DNA of 64,000 bases from Sneathiella chungangensis (GTDB lineage Bacteria; Pseudomonadota; Alphaproteobacteria; Sneathiellales; Sneathiellaceae). A model generated the notes under the pieces. It worked only from the letters and a program-made list of their open reading frames with translations. It made no database searches and was not told where the DNA came from. The stretch is from the NCBI RefSeq assembly GCF_009882935.1, contig NZ_WTVA01000015.1, forward strand, positions 629,108-693,107. The letters are read 5' to 3'. Of the stretch, positions 44,390-52,802 are shown piece after piece. The position numbers and the translations under genes were made by a program. How positions within the stretch are numbered: the stretch's first letter is position 1; every line of letters begins with the position of its first letter.

Positions 44390-44536
44390 GGGTGCCCCGC
44401 TATCCCTTGGGCACCCATAGGGCACCCAGAGAGAGTAATTCAGATCATGTTAAGATCATTACCCTTACCCTCACAGTAATCATAATTTATTGAAATACAA
44501 TTCTTTTATTGATTCTCATCAAGCACCAGGGCACCC
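44390..44536. repeat. Island B right iterons (putative integrase arm sites)
   Basis: Direct copies of GGGCACCC at 44409-44416, 44420-44427 (11-bp period) and 44529-44536, plus one inverted copy, GGGTGCCC, at 44390-44397. The first pair repeats the exact 19-base string found at 31577-31595. They lie between the integrase start and attR. Confidence 0.75.
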
Positions 44537-44566
44537 GAGTAAGTACGGGAAAACATATGACACCTA

Positions 44567-44615
44567 CCCTCCGAAGGCAGAGGTCACACGCTCGAATCGT
44601 GTCGGGTGCGCCAAT
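44567..44615. repeat. attR: tRNA-Arg 3' end direct repeat, copy 3 (decayed)
   Basis: 49 bases matching the tRNA 3' end with a single change, T to C at 44591, which corresponds to position 54 in the T loop. Identity with attM continues for seven more bases into the T run. It marks the return to backbone DNA. Confidence 0.93.
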
Positions 44616-44909
44616 TTTTTCACGAATTGCCGTTTGTTTACTGGTGTCATGGATTACCGGAGATGTGAGCGTTCTACGCCTTCTGATAGCGCGTGGGCGG
44701 CGGTGGACTGTTTGCATTGTCGCGCAAGGATCCGGGGCGGATACGTTGATTGGAAATATTGAACTTATATCAACTTCGAAGAATGGCCCTTTGTATTGAT
44801 ATGCCCGTCCTTCGCTTGAGTTGCCGCCCCGCGTTTTAGGCCCACCCCCGCGTCAGGAGCGGGATCGCGGAAAAGACTTATGGACGGATCGCACCATTTA
44901 ATCCCGATC

Positions 44910-45737
44910 TCAGTTGCCAAACTTTTTTCGCAGATCCGCCGCCGTCGCGACCGGACGTCCGATCGCCTCGGCGAGTTGGCGCGCCTGGCCGACAAGATCC
45001 GCGTTGCGCCCCGCCGTTTCACCGGATTTCAGGAGCATGTTATTCTCGAACCCGACCCGCACATGGCCGCCCATGGAGAGCGCGGCGCCGGCGATCGCAT
45101 TCTCCAGCCTGCCAAAAGCGCATACCGCCCAAGATGCCCCTTCCGACAGGTCGGTCAGGAACGGGATCAGATCGCGGGGGTCGGATTGCTGACCGGAGGT
45201 ATAGCGGCCCAACACAAACAGAAGAAACGGGTTGTTGAAGGGAATAATGCCGTCCGCCGTCAATTTTTCGAACCGCCGCAAATCCTCCGGCGAATAGAGA
45301 ATGAACTGCGGCAGGATACCGAGCGCCTGGACGTCAGCGAAAAATGCCTTGGCCCGCTCCTCCTGGCCGTTGGGCACCAGTTCCTTGATCGCGAGCGAAG
45401 TCGCGTCCGGATTCAGCTCCAGAACCATGTCCATCTGCTGTTCCGGACTGTAAATGCCGACAGCCTCCGTCGTCGCCTGAATGACAATCCTGTCGCCGAC
45501 CGCGTCCCGGATGGCCGCGATGGCCTGGCGATATTTTGTGACATCGAGCGTATGTCCGTCCTGATCGTCGCGCACATGCAGATGGATCATGGCCGCACCT
45601 TCCTTGAGGCAGGCGTCCGCCTCATCCGCCAGTTCCGCCGGCGTGATCGGCAGCATCGGATGATCCTTTTTTGTCTTTCTGGCGCCGTTGGGCGCAACTG
45701 TCAGAATGGCGGGCGAGAGCGTGGATAGGTCATCCAT
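44910..45737 (-). CDS. BKACE family enzyme (DUF849, beta-keto acid cleavage)
   Basis: 275 residues from the ATG at 45737. The family's zinc motif is present (HLHVRDDQDGHTLD near residue 50), followed by IVIQATTEAVG and, near the end, MGGHVRVGFENN. BKACE enzymes condense a beta-keto acid with acetyl-CoA to give acetoacetate and a CoA ester; the best-known member acts on 3-keto-5-aminohexanoate in lysine fermentation. The family includes members acting on dehydrocarnitine and other keto acids. It is four bases downstream of the DUF1275 gene, on the same strand. The substrate cannot be read from sequence. Confidence 0.87.
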   Translation of the reverse strand: MDDLSTLSPAILTVAPNGARKTKKDHPMLPITPAELADEADACLKEGAAMIHLHVRDDQDGHTLDVTKYRQAIAAIRDAVGDRIVIQATTEAVGIYSPEQQMDMVLELNPDATSLAIKELVPNGQEERAKAFFADVQALGILPQFILYSPEDLRRFEKLTADGIIPFNNPFLLFVLGRYTSGQQSDPRDLIPFLTDLSEGASWAVCAFGRLENAIAGAALSMGGHVRVGFENNMLLKSGETAGRNADLVGQARQLAEAIGRPVATAADLRKKFGN

Positions 45738-45743
45738 CAACTG

Positions 45744-46505
45744 TTACTCCTGATTTTGCGGTAAAATTGTTGCCGTATGTTGCCTGCGCCAAAGCAGCAG
45801 GGCGAGCAGGCAGAGGATCATCGCCGGAAAGGCCAGCACCGGGAATCCCGCCGCGAAAAATCCGGCCGCGCCGACGACACCTCCGGCGGTAAAGGCCAGC
45901 AGCACGAAGAGGTAATGGCGCAGCTGCGCCCGCGTTTTGAACACGGCGGCTTCGTCTTTCCTGACGTCAAAACGGCCCGGCCTGAAAATGTCGATCACAC
46001 TGATGGTAAATCGCGTAAAATTTCCGGTCATAACCGTCGTCGGCACATGCTGGTGGAAAATCTGCGCCATCGCGACATTCTGGAGCGACATGGCGAATAC
46101 CGCCGTCAGGGCCACCAGGATCGTCGCGGGAGAATCAGCGCCGGCGAGTGGTGACAGGACTTCGCCCGATATCGCGAAGGCCGCCAGCAAAACCGCCTCC
46201 GTCCCGAGCGCCAGCGCCGGCAGGTACCGCCATCGCGCCAGCCGGCGAAACAAAAGAACCCAGAGAAAAAGACTTGCGATAAACGCGGCCACGACAACGG
46301 CCTTCATAAGCCAGACGCCGTCCGGATGTATCGTCTCGGCGGCAAGAATAATCAGGGTTCCGGTAATAAAGGCAGTGAAGGTCCGAAACAACCCGAGATA
46401 GCAGATCACATCAACAAAGGCGGAAATGAAGGACAGCAGGATCGGAATATGCTGGTCAGTCGGAAGCCGCGCCGAACTCTGTGATGGTTGCTGCTCCCCA
46501 GCCAT
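45744..46505 (-). CDS. DUF1275 (YoaK family) membrane protein
   Basis: 253 residues with six hydrophobic helices. The YoaK/DUF1275 pattern is clear: SFISAFVDVICYLGLFRTFTAFITG at the start and FAMSLQNVAMAQ...VMTGNFTRF in the middle. The family has no settled function; it is an inner-membrane protein. It is promoter-proximal to the BKACE gene with only three bases between stop and the next frame, so the two share a transcript. Divergent to the sox operon across a 267-base intergenic region. Confidence 0.85.
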   Translation of the reverse strand: MAGEQQPSQSSARLPTDQHIPILLSFISAFVDVICYLGLFRTFTAFITGTLIILAAETIHPDGVWLMKAVVVAAFIASLFLWVLLFRRLARWRYLPALALGTEAVLLAAFAISGEVLSPLAGADSPATILVALTAVFAMSLQNVAMAQIFHQHVPTTVMTGNFTRFTISVIDIFRPGRFDVRKDEAAVFKTRAQLRHYLFVLLAFTAGGVVGAAGFFAAGFPVLAFPAMILCLLALLLWRRQHTATILPQNQE

Positions 46506-46772
46506 TGATAATCCCGCCCATTTTCATAATACAACCACACGGCACGCGCGGCCCGATTGTTCAAACTTGGCAAAGCGGCACAGCAGTGTCAACGGCGCGT
46601 ATCGGCAGAAGGCGATTTTTCCGGTCTTTACTTCATAATAAAATTGTACAACCCTCGGCGTCGTTGTCATTGCAGGCGCCATGTCTTTTCTGACGTCAAG
46701 AATGACCCTGTCAGAACAATCGGCAGGCCCGCTTTATGAGATGGTTTTTGCAAAACAGACAGGGAGCCGCAA

Positions 46773-48020
46773 TTGCGCTATTCCGCGATGAGAGTCTTTT
46801 GGGAAGGATTGACGGGGCACGCCGGATGGAAACCGGCGTGGCGCAACCCGGAACCCAAGGCGGAGTATGATTATATCATTATAGGCGGCGGTCACGGGCT
46901 GGCGGCGGCGCATTACCTTGCCAAAACCTTCCGGAAATCCCGGATCGCGGTGCTGGAAAAAGGCTGGATCGGCAGTGGCAACATCGGCCGCAATACGACG
47001 ATCATCCGCTCCAATTACCTGCTCGATGGCAACGAGCCCTTCTACGAATTCGCGCTGAAGCTCTGGGAAGGTCTGGAGCAGGATCTCAATTACAATGCCA
47101 TGGTGAGCCAGCGCGGTGTCCTCAATCTCTGCCATTCGGATGCCCAGCGCGACGCCTTCCGCCGCCGTGGCAACGCAATGATCCTGAACGGCGCCGACGC
47201 GGAACTGCTCGATCAGCGAAAGGTCCGGGAAATGGCGCCGTTCCTCGATTTCGATAACGCGAGATTTCCGATACAGGGCGGATTGCTGCAGCGGCGGGGC
47301 GGCACGGTACGCCATGACGCCGTTGCCTGGGGCTATGCCCGCTCCGCCGACAGTCACGGGGTGGACATCCTCCAGAATTGCGAAGTCACCGGCATGAAGA
47401 TCGTCAATGGCGAGATTCGGGGCGTCGAGACGAACCGGGGATATATCGGCGCGAAAAAAGTCGCCGTCGCCGTCGCCGGTAATTCCTCCCGCGTGATGGC
47501 GATGGCGGGCCTGCGCCTGCCGATTGAAAGCCATGTCCTGCAGGCCTTCGTCTCGGAAGGGCTGAAACCCGTGATCCCGGGCGTCATCACCTTCGGCGCC
47601 GGGCATTTCTATATCAGCCAGTCAGACAAGGGCGGGCTGGTTTTTGGCGGCGACATTGACGGTTACAACAGCTATGCGCAGCGCGGCAACCTGCCGGTGG
47701 TTGAGGATGTGCTGGAAGGCGGCATGGCGCTGATGCCGATGATCGGGCGGGCGCGTCTTCTGCGTATGTGGGGCGGACTGATGGATATGTCGATGGACGG
47801 CTCCCCCGTCATAGACCGGACGCCTATAAAGGGCCTGTATTTCAATGGCGGCTGGTGTTACGGCGGTTTCAAGGCGACACCCGCGTCGGGCTATGCGCTG
47901 GCGCATCTGCTGGCGACCGATACGCCCCATGAAACGGCGACCGCCTTTCGGCTCGACCGGTTTCAATCCGGTGCGATGATTGACGAGAAGGGCGCGGGCG
48001 CCCAGCCGAACCTGCATTGA
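46773..48020 (+). CDS. soxB: Sarcosine oxidase subunit beta, heterotetrameric (SoxB)
   Basis: 415 residues. The TTG at 46773 has an AGGGAG site six bases upstream and gives MRYSAM, the usual SoxB opening, so it is preferred to the ATG five codons on. It is an FAD oxidoreductase of the DAO fold that oxidises sarcosine with help from folate. ARNTTIIRSNYL-like (GRNTTIIRSNYLL) and GGTVRHDAVAWGYA are present; the His in the latter is the usual FMN attachment region. Odd: the FAD-binding glycine loop reads GGGHG at residues 38-42, one residue shorter than the usual GxGGHG. The seven-base gap to soxD marks one operon (soxBDAG-purU). Confidence 0.9.
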   Translation: MRYSAMRVFWEGLTGHAGWKPAWRNPEPKAEYDYIIIGGGHGLAAAHYLAKTFRKSRIAVLEKGWIGSGNIGRNTTIIRSNYLLDGNEPFYEFALKLWEGLEQDLNYNAMVSQRGVLNLCHSDAQRDAFRRRGNAMILNGADAELLDQRKVREMAPFLDFDNARFPIQGGLLQRRGGTVRHDAVAWGYARSADSHGVDILQNCEVTGMKIVNGEIRGVETNRGYIGAKKVAVAVAGNSSRVMAMAGLRLPIESHVLQAFVSEGLKPVIPGVITFGAGHFYISQSDKGGLVFGGDIDGYNSYAQRGNLPVVEDVLEGGMALMPMIGRARLLRMWGGLMDMSMDGSPVIDRTPIKGLYFNGGWCYGGFKATPASGYALAHLLATDTPHETATAFRLDRFQSGAMIDEKGAGAQPNLH

Positions 48021-48027
48021 GGGCCGC

Positions 48028-48315
48028 ATGATTATCAACCACCCCCTTCTAGGCCCGAGAGATGCGCAGGAATTCGTCTATCTGGGCGACGCCCGCCTGA
48101 TCGACCGTCCGGACACTATGTCGGAAACGGCGCTCGATGATTTTCACGCCTATCTCTATCTTCGTGACAATCCGGCGGGCAGCCACAGGGAGCTCTGGTA
48201 CCATGAGCAGGGGGATCGGTCCTGGCTGGTTGTCACCCGCGATACGACAACCCATGAAATCCTCCATGTCGAGCTGGCGTCAGACTATGCCAAACAACGG
48301 GGTCGGGACAGATGA
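48028..48315 (+). CDS. soxD: Sarcosine oxidase subunit delta (SoxD), zinc-ligand residues replaced
   Basis: 95 residues from the ATG at 48028. Length, position and the conserved LLGPRDAQEF, HRELWYH and RDTTTHEI identify SoxD. In the known enzyme a structural zinc is held by two N-terminal cysteines (CPxCG) and by His59 and Cys63. Here the N-terminus reads NHPLLG, so His5 and Leu8 stand where the two cysteines should be, and residue 63 is Asp. The zinc site therefore looks lost. The gene overlaps soxA by four bases. Confidence 0.85.
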   Translation: MIINHPLLGPRDAQEFVYLGDARLIDRPDTMSETALDDFHAYLYLRDNPAGSHRELWYHEQGDRSWLVVTRDTTTHEILHVELASDYAKQRGRDR

Positions 48316-51269
48316 GCCAGAAAAATCGCCTGGGCGGCGGCCTCATCGACCGCAACCAACCTTTGAGCTTTACGTTCGATGGAAAAAGCTACAGCGGCTT
48401 TGCCGGTGATACGCTCGCCTCCGCCCTTCTTGCCAACGGCGTCCGGCTGATGGGCCGAAGCTTCAAGTATCATCGTCCGCGCGGTGTCTTCTCCGCCGGA
48501 TCGGAGGAACCGAACGCGCTTGTCGAACTTCGCGGCGGCGCCCGGCGGGAGCCGAACAGCCGCGCAACCGTCGCCGAACTCTATGACGGCCTGCAGGCGC
48601 GGAGCCAGAACCACTTCCCCTCGCTTACCTTCGACGTGCTTGCCATCAATGACAGGCTCTCGGCCTTTCTTGCGGCCGGATTTTACTACAAGACCTTCAT
48701 GTGGCCTTCCGCCTTCTGGGAAAAGGTCTATGAACCGGCCATCCGCCGCGCCGCCGGTCTCGGCCGACTGTCGACGGAGGAGGATCCCGATGTCTATGAC
48801 AAGGGATTTCGCCATTGCGACCTTCTCGTGATTGGAGCGGGCCCCAGCGGTCTCGCGGCGGCACTGACGGCAGGCCGCGCTGGCGCCGACGTCATCCTTG
48901 CCGACGAGGATTTCATGCCGGGCGGACGGCTGCTTGCCGATGCGGGCCTCCTGTCGGACCAGACGGCAGACAGCTGGATCGGCAAGGTCAGGGGCGAGCT
49001 GGCGAGCCTTCCCAATGTCCGCGTCATGCCGCGAACGACCATTTTCGGCATGTATGATCACGGTACTTTCGGCGCGATTGAGCGGGCGGCGGATCACCTA
49101 TCTGAACCGCCCGCGGATAAGCCACGCCAGATCCTCTGGCGGATCTATGCGAAGCGGGCGTTGCTCGCCGCCGGTGCAACGGAACGGCCGATTGGGTTTG
49201 AAAATAATGACCGGCCCGGGATTATGCTGGCGGGAGCGATGCGGGCCTTTGCCAACCGCTGGGCGGTTACCGCCGCAAAAGACGTCGTGATTTTCACCAA
49301 TAATGACGACGGCCACCGGACGGCAAGAGATCTCGCGGCGAAGGGTGTCCGCATTTCGGCTCTGGTCGATTGTCGCGCCGACGCCCCCGCTTCAGCCGAT
49401 TTTGAAGTCCTCAAGGGTGCCGAGGTTGTCGACAGCCGCGGGCGCCTCGGCCTCAAATCGGTGAAAGTTCGTCTTCAAGGGGGATCGACGCGGGAAATCG
49501 CCTGCGGCGCGCTCGGTGTCGCGGGGGGATGGAATCCGAATGTGCATCTGACTTGCCACAAGCGCGGACGGCCCGCGTGGGATGCCGCCATCTCCGCCTT
49601 TGTGCCGGACCCAAACGTCGATCCGCTCCTGCGGGCCGCCGGCGCGGCGGCGGGCATCTTCTCGACGCATGGCGCGCTGCAATCCGGAATGCAAGGTGCC
49701 ATCGACGCCCTTGCCGATCTCGGCCGACGCGCAGGACCGATACCGCTGCCGACGGCGGAGGATGCGCCGGTTAATGTGGCTCCCTTCTGGCATGTCACCG
49801 GTGGCAAGGGCCGCGCCTGGCTGGATCTGCAAAATGACGTAACGATCAAGGATATCCGGCTGGCCCATCAGGAGGGGTTCAAATCCGTCGAGCATGTCAA
49901 ACGCTACACGACCCTCGGCATGGCGACGGATCAGGGAAAGACGGCGAATATTGGCGCGCTTGCCATCATCGCGGAGCTGGAAGGCAAATCCCTCCCGGAG
50001 GTGGGCACGACGATCTTTCGCCCGCCCTATACACCGGTCACCATCGGGGCGTTCGCCGGACGATCGCGGGGCAAGGAATTTCGCCCCCGTCGCCTGACGC
50101 CCAGCCATAAATGGGCCGAGGAACAAGGCGCAATCTTTGTCGAGGCCGGCAACTGGATGCGGGCGCAATGGTTCCCGCTAGACGGGGAAACCCATTGGCG
50201 ACAATCCGTCGACCGGGAGGTGCTGGCGGTGCGAAAATCCGTTGGCATCTGCGATGTGACGACGCTGGGCAAGATCGACGTGCAGGGGGCGGATGCCGCG
50301 GAATTTCTCAATCATATCTATTGCAATGGTTTTGCGAAACTGCCCGTCGGCAAGACCCGCTATGGGCTGATGCTGCGCGAGGATGGCATGGCCATGGATG
50401 ACGGCACTGCGGCGCGGCTCGCGGAAGATCATTTCATCGTCACCACCACGACCGCCAATGCAGTCTCCGTCTTCCGGCATATGGAATTCTGCCGCCAGTG
50501 TCTCTGGCCGGGGCTCGACGTCCAGCTTATTTCGACCACCGAGGCCTGGGCGCAATTCGCCGTTGCCGGGCCAAATTCCCGTAAGCTCCTGCAGAAAATA
50601 GTCGATCCGGCGCATGACATCTCGAACGAGGCCTTTCCCTATATGGCCTGCGGGGAGATCACCATTTGCGGCGGTTTGCGCGCCCGGCTCTTCCGGATTT
50701 CCTTCTCCGGCGAGCTCGCCTATGAGATTGCAGTGCCGGCGCGCTACGGAGATGCGCTCATCCGCCGGCTGATGGACGCGGGCGAGGAATTTGATGTTGT
50801 CCCCTATGGCACCGAAGCCCTGAGCGTGCTCAGGATCGAGAAGGGCCACGCCGCCGGGAATGAGCTCAACGGCCAGAGCACCGCCGCTATGCTCGGCATG
50901 GGGCGCATGGTCTCGCAAACGAAAGACAGTATTGGCCGTATTCTTGCGGGTCGGCCGCATCTTATCCGCGAGGATGATTATCGACTGGTAGGTCTGGTGC
51001 CGGTAAAACCGGAGGACACATTGCTGTCCGGCGCGCATCTGATGACGGTGGGGGAGGCCGCAATTGCGCAAAATGATCAGGGATGGGTTACCTCCGCCGC
51101 TTATTCACCGCATCTCAAGTCCTCGATCGGGCTTGCTTTTCTCAAAAGCGGGGATAAACGCCACGGCGAGGTGATCCGCGTCGTGAACCCGCTTGGCGGC
51201 AGCGAATTTGACGCAACCGTTTCGAGCCCGCATTTCATCGACCCGGAAGGAGAACGGCTCCGTGTCTGA
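48312..51269 (+). CDS. soxA: Sarcosine oxidase subunit alpha, heterotetrameric (SoxA)
   Basis: 985 residues. An N-terminal ferredoxin-like domain with RSFKYHRPRGVFSAG and a large NAD-binding oxidoreductase domain (IGAGPSGLAAALTAGRAGADV) are followed by a C-terminal GcvT-like folate-binding domain from about residue 600 (RAQWFP, VDREVLAVRKSVGICDVT, and FSGELAYEIAVP). The subunit carries NAD and receives tetrahydrofolate, taking formaldehyde as 5,10-methylene-THF. Its ATG overlaps the soxD stop. Confidence 0.93.
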   Translation: MSQKNRLGGGLIDRNQPLSFTFDGKSYSGFAGDTLASALLANGVRLMGRSFKYHRPRGVFSAGSEEPNALVELRGGARREPNSRATVAELYDGLQARSQNHFPSLTFDVLAINDRLSAFLAAGFYYKTFMWPSAFWEKVYEPAIRRAAGLGRLSTEEDPDVYDKGFRHCDLLVIGAGPSGLAAALTAGRAGADVILADEDFMPGGRLLADAGLLSDQTADSWIGKVRGELASLPNVRVMPRTTIFGMYDHGTFGAIERAADHLSEPPADKPRQILWRIYAKRALLAAGATERPIGFENNDRPGIMLAGAMRAFANRWAVTAAKDVVIFTNNDDGHRTARDLAAKGVRISALVDCRADAPASADFEVLKGAEVVDSRGRLGLKSVKVRLQGGSTREIACGALGVAGGWNPNVHLTCHKRGRPAWDAAISAFVPDPNVDPLLRAAGAAAGIFSTHGALQSGMQGAIDALADLGRRAGPIPLPTAEDAPVNVAPFWHVTGGKGRAWLDLQNDVTIKDIRLAHQEGFKSVEHVKRYTTLGMATDQGKTANIGALAIIAELEGKSLPEVGTTIFRPPYTPVTIGAFAGRSRGKEFRPRRLTPSHKWAEEQGAIFVEAGNWMRAQWFPLDGETHWRQSVDREVLAVRKSVGICDVTTLGKIDVQGADAAEFLNHIYCNGFAKLPVGKTRYGLMLREDGMAMDDGTAARLAEDHFIVTTTTANAVSVFRHMEFCRQCLWPGLDVQLISTTEAWAQFAVAGPNSRKLLQKIVDPAHDISNEAFPYMACGEITICGGLRARLFRISFSGELAYEIAVPARYGDALIRRLMDAGEEFDVVPYGTEALSVLRIEKGHAAGNELNGQSTAAMLGMGRMVSQTKDSIGRILAGRPHLIREDDYRLVGLVPVKPEDTLLSGAHLMTVGEAAIAQNDQGWVTSAAYSPHLKSSIGLAFLKSGDKRHGEVIRVVNPLGGSEFDATVSSPHFIDPEGERLRV

Positions 51270-51834
51270 CCCTTTACTTGCTCCACTGACAGCGCTCGGA
51301 ATGAACGCCCCGATGATCGAGACCATCGGCGGCGTTACCATAGGCGAGAACACTAGTCTCGCGATTGCCTCGCTTTCCGCACGAAAGGGTAAAGACCAGG
51401 AACTTCGCGCCCTTATCCAGCCGGTTCTGGGAGATAGTCTGCCGCAACCGGGTCATGCGATTGGCGCAAGGGATGTGACCGCCGTCTGGACGGGGGTTGA
51501 TCAATGGTTCCTGATGGCGCCCCTGCCCGAACATCCCGATTTTGCCGCCGAAATAAAAGCCCTCGTCGCGGACACCGCCAGCGTCACGGAACAGACCGAC
51601 GGCTGGGTCGTTTTTGATATTACGGGGGCCAACCTGATCCCGCTTCTTGAGCGTCTTTGCAGCCTTGATACCAAAGCCATGATGGCGGGCGATGCGACAA
51701 GATGCCTGATCGAACATCTGGGCTGCTTGATCCTTTGCCGGGAATCCGCTAGGAGTTTCACTCTACTGGGGCCCCGGTCTTCCGCGGCCTCGCTTCATCA
51801 TACTCTTGTCACGGCGGCGCGAAGTATTGCCTGA
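51262..51834 (+). CDS. soxG: Sarcosine oxidase subunit gamma (SoxG)
   Basis: 190 residues starting at GTG 51262, eight bases inside the end of soxA and behind an AAGGAG site. It is a small GcvT-like fold protein: VWTGVDQWFLMAP, then VTEQTDGWVVFDITG and CRESARSFTLLGP match SoxG. It stabilises the alpha-beta complex. The opening extends further upstream in frame but only inside soxA. It is the fourth gene of the soxBDAG cluster and is 30 bases before purU. Confidence 0.88.
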   Translation: MSDPLLAPLTALGMNAPMIETIGGVTIGENTSLAIASLSARKGKDQELRALIQPVLGDSLPQPGHAIGARDVTAVWTGVDQWFLMAPLPEHPDFAAEIKALVADTASVTEQTDGWVVFDITGANLIPLLERLCSLDTKAMMAGDATRCLIEHLGCLILCRESARSFTLLGPRSSAASLHHTLVTAARSIA

Positions 51835-51864
51835 CCGCCCGCAGCTTCCGGAAAGTTATTCGAC

Positions 51865-52749
51865 ATGAAGACCTTTGCCCTTACCGTCAAATGCAAATCC
51901 ACGCGCGGCATCGTCGCGGCCATTTCGGCATTCCTGGCATCGAATGGCTGCAACATTACCGACAGTGCCCAGTTCGATGATCAGGAGACCGGCAATTTCT
52001 TCATGCGGATCAGCTTTCTCAGTGAAGAGGGGGCGGACCTCGAAACATTGAACCGCCGATTTTCGGACGTCAGCGACCCCTTCGGCATGCAGTACAGCTT
52101 CCATGACGAAGCGGAAAAGATGAAGGTCGTCATCATGGTCTCCCGCTTCGGTCACTGCCTCAACGACCTGCTCTATCGCTGGCGGATCGGCGCCTTGCCC
52201 ATCGATATCGTCGCGGTGATTTCCAATCATTTCGACTATCAGAAACTCGTCGTCAATCACGATATCCCGTTCCACCACATCAAGGTGACGAAGGAGAACA
52301 AGAAGGACGCCGAGGCAAGACAGATGGCCATCGTCGAAGAAACGGGCGCCGAACTGATCGTCCTCGCCCGCTACATGCAGGTCTTGTCCGATGAAATGTG
52401 CCAGAAGATGTCAGGGCGGATCATCAATATCCATCATTCCTTCCTGCCGAGCTTTAAAGGTGCCAATCCCTACAAGCAGGCCTTCGAGCGCGGCGTCAAG
52501 CTGATCGGCGCAACCTCGCATTATGTCACCGCCGATCTCGACGAAGGACCGATTATCGAGCAGGACACGGTCCGGGTCAGCCATGCGCAAAGCCCCGCCG
52601 ACTATGTCAGTCTTGGCCGCGATGTGGAAAGCCAGGTCCTCTCCCGCGCCATCCACGCCCATATTCACCGGCGGGTATTTGTGAACGGCAGCAAGACGGT
52701 TGTCTTTCCGGCCAGCCCGAACAGCTACGCCTCGGAGCGGATGGGATAG
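51865..52749 (+). CDS. purU: Formyltetrahydrofolate deformylase
   Basis: 294 residues: an ACT domain at about 1-85, then the formyl transferase fold with the catalytic Asn-His motif in INIHHSFLPSFKGANPY and Asp in ATSHYVTADLDEGPIIEQD. It hydrolyses 10-formyl-THF to formate and THF, which clears one-carbon units made by demethylation. Its place at the end of the sox operon fits that job. Confidence 0.95.
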   Translation: MKTFALTVKCKSTRGIVAAISAFLASNGCNITDSAQFDDQETGNFFMRISFLSEEGADLETLNRRFSDVSDPFGMQYSFHDEAEKMKVVIMVSRFGHCLNDLLYRWRIGALPIDIVAVISNHFDYQKLVVNHDIPFHHIKVTKENKKDAEARQMAIVEETGAELIVLARYMQVLSDEMCQKMSGRIINIHHSFLPSFKGANPYKQAFERGVKLIGATSHYVTADLDEGPIIEQDTVRVSHAQSPADYVSLGRDVESQVLSRAIHAHIHRRVFVNGSKTVVFPASPNSYASERMG

Positions 52750-52802
52750 CGGGAGCGTCACGACCTGGACAGGACGAATTACATTCCGCGTTATTTAATA
52801 GT

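Larger units (their letters stand above)
31463..44615. mobile_element. Integrative island B in tRNA-Arg (about 13.1 kb; satellite-like, type ISP restriction cargo)
   Basis: Lies between the second and third copies of the tRNA 3' end. A tyrosine integrase is next to the right repeat (43085-44374), followed inward by an unknown 236-residue protein, an AlpA-like protein, a 117-residue protein and a primase-helicase: the order int, alpA, primase recalls P4-like and PICI-type phage satellites. Cargo at the left is a type ISP restriction-modification enzyme with a small partner. No capsid-interference or packaging genes were recognised. Confidence 0.9.

Noticed and set aside
44567-44613. Apparent third tRNA-Arg gene
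   Set aside because: Same as above, and it has a changed T loop.
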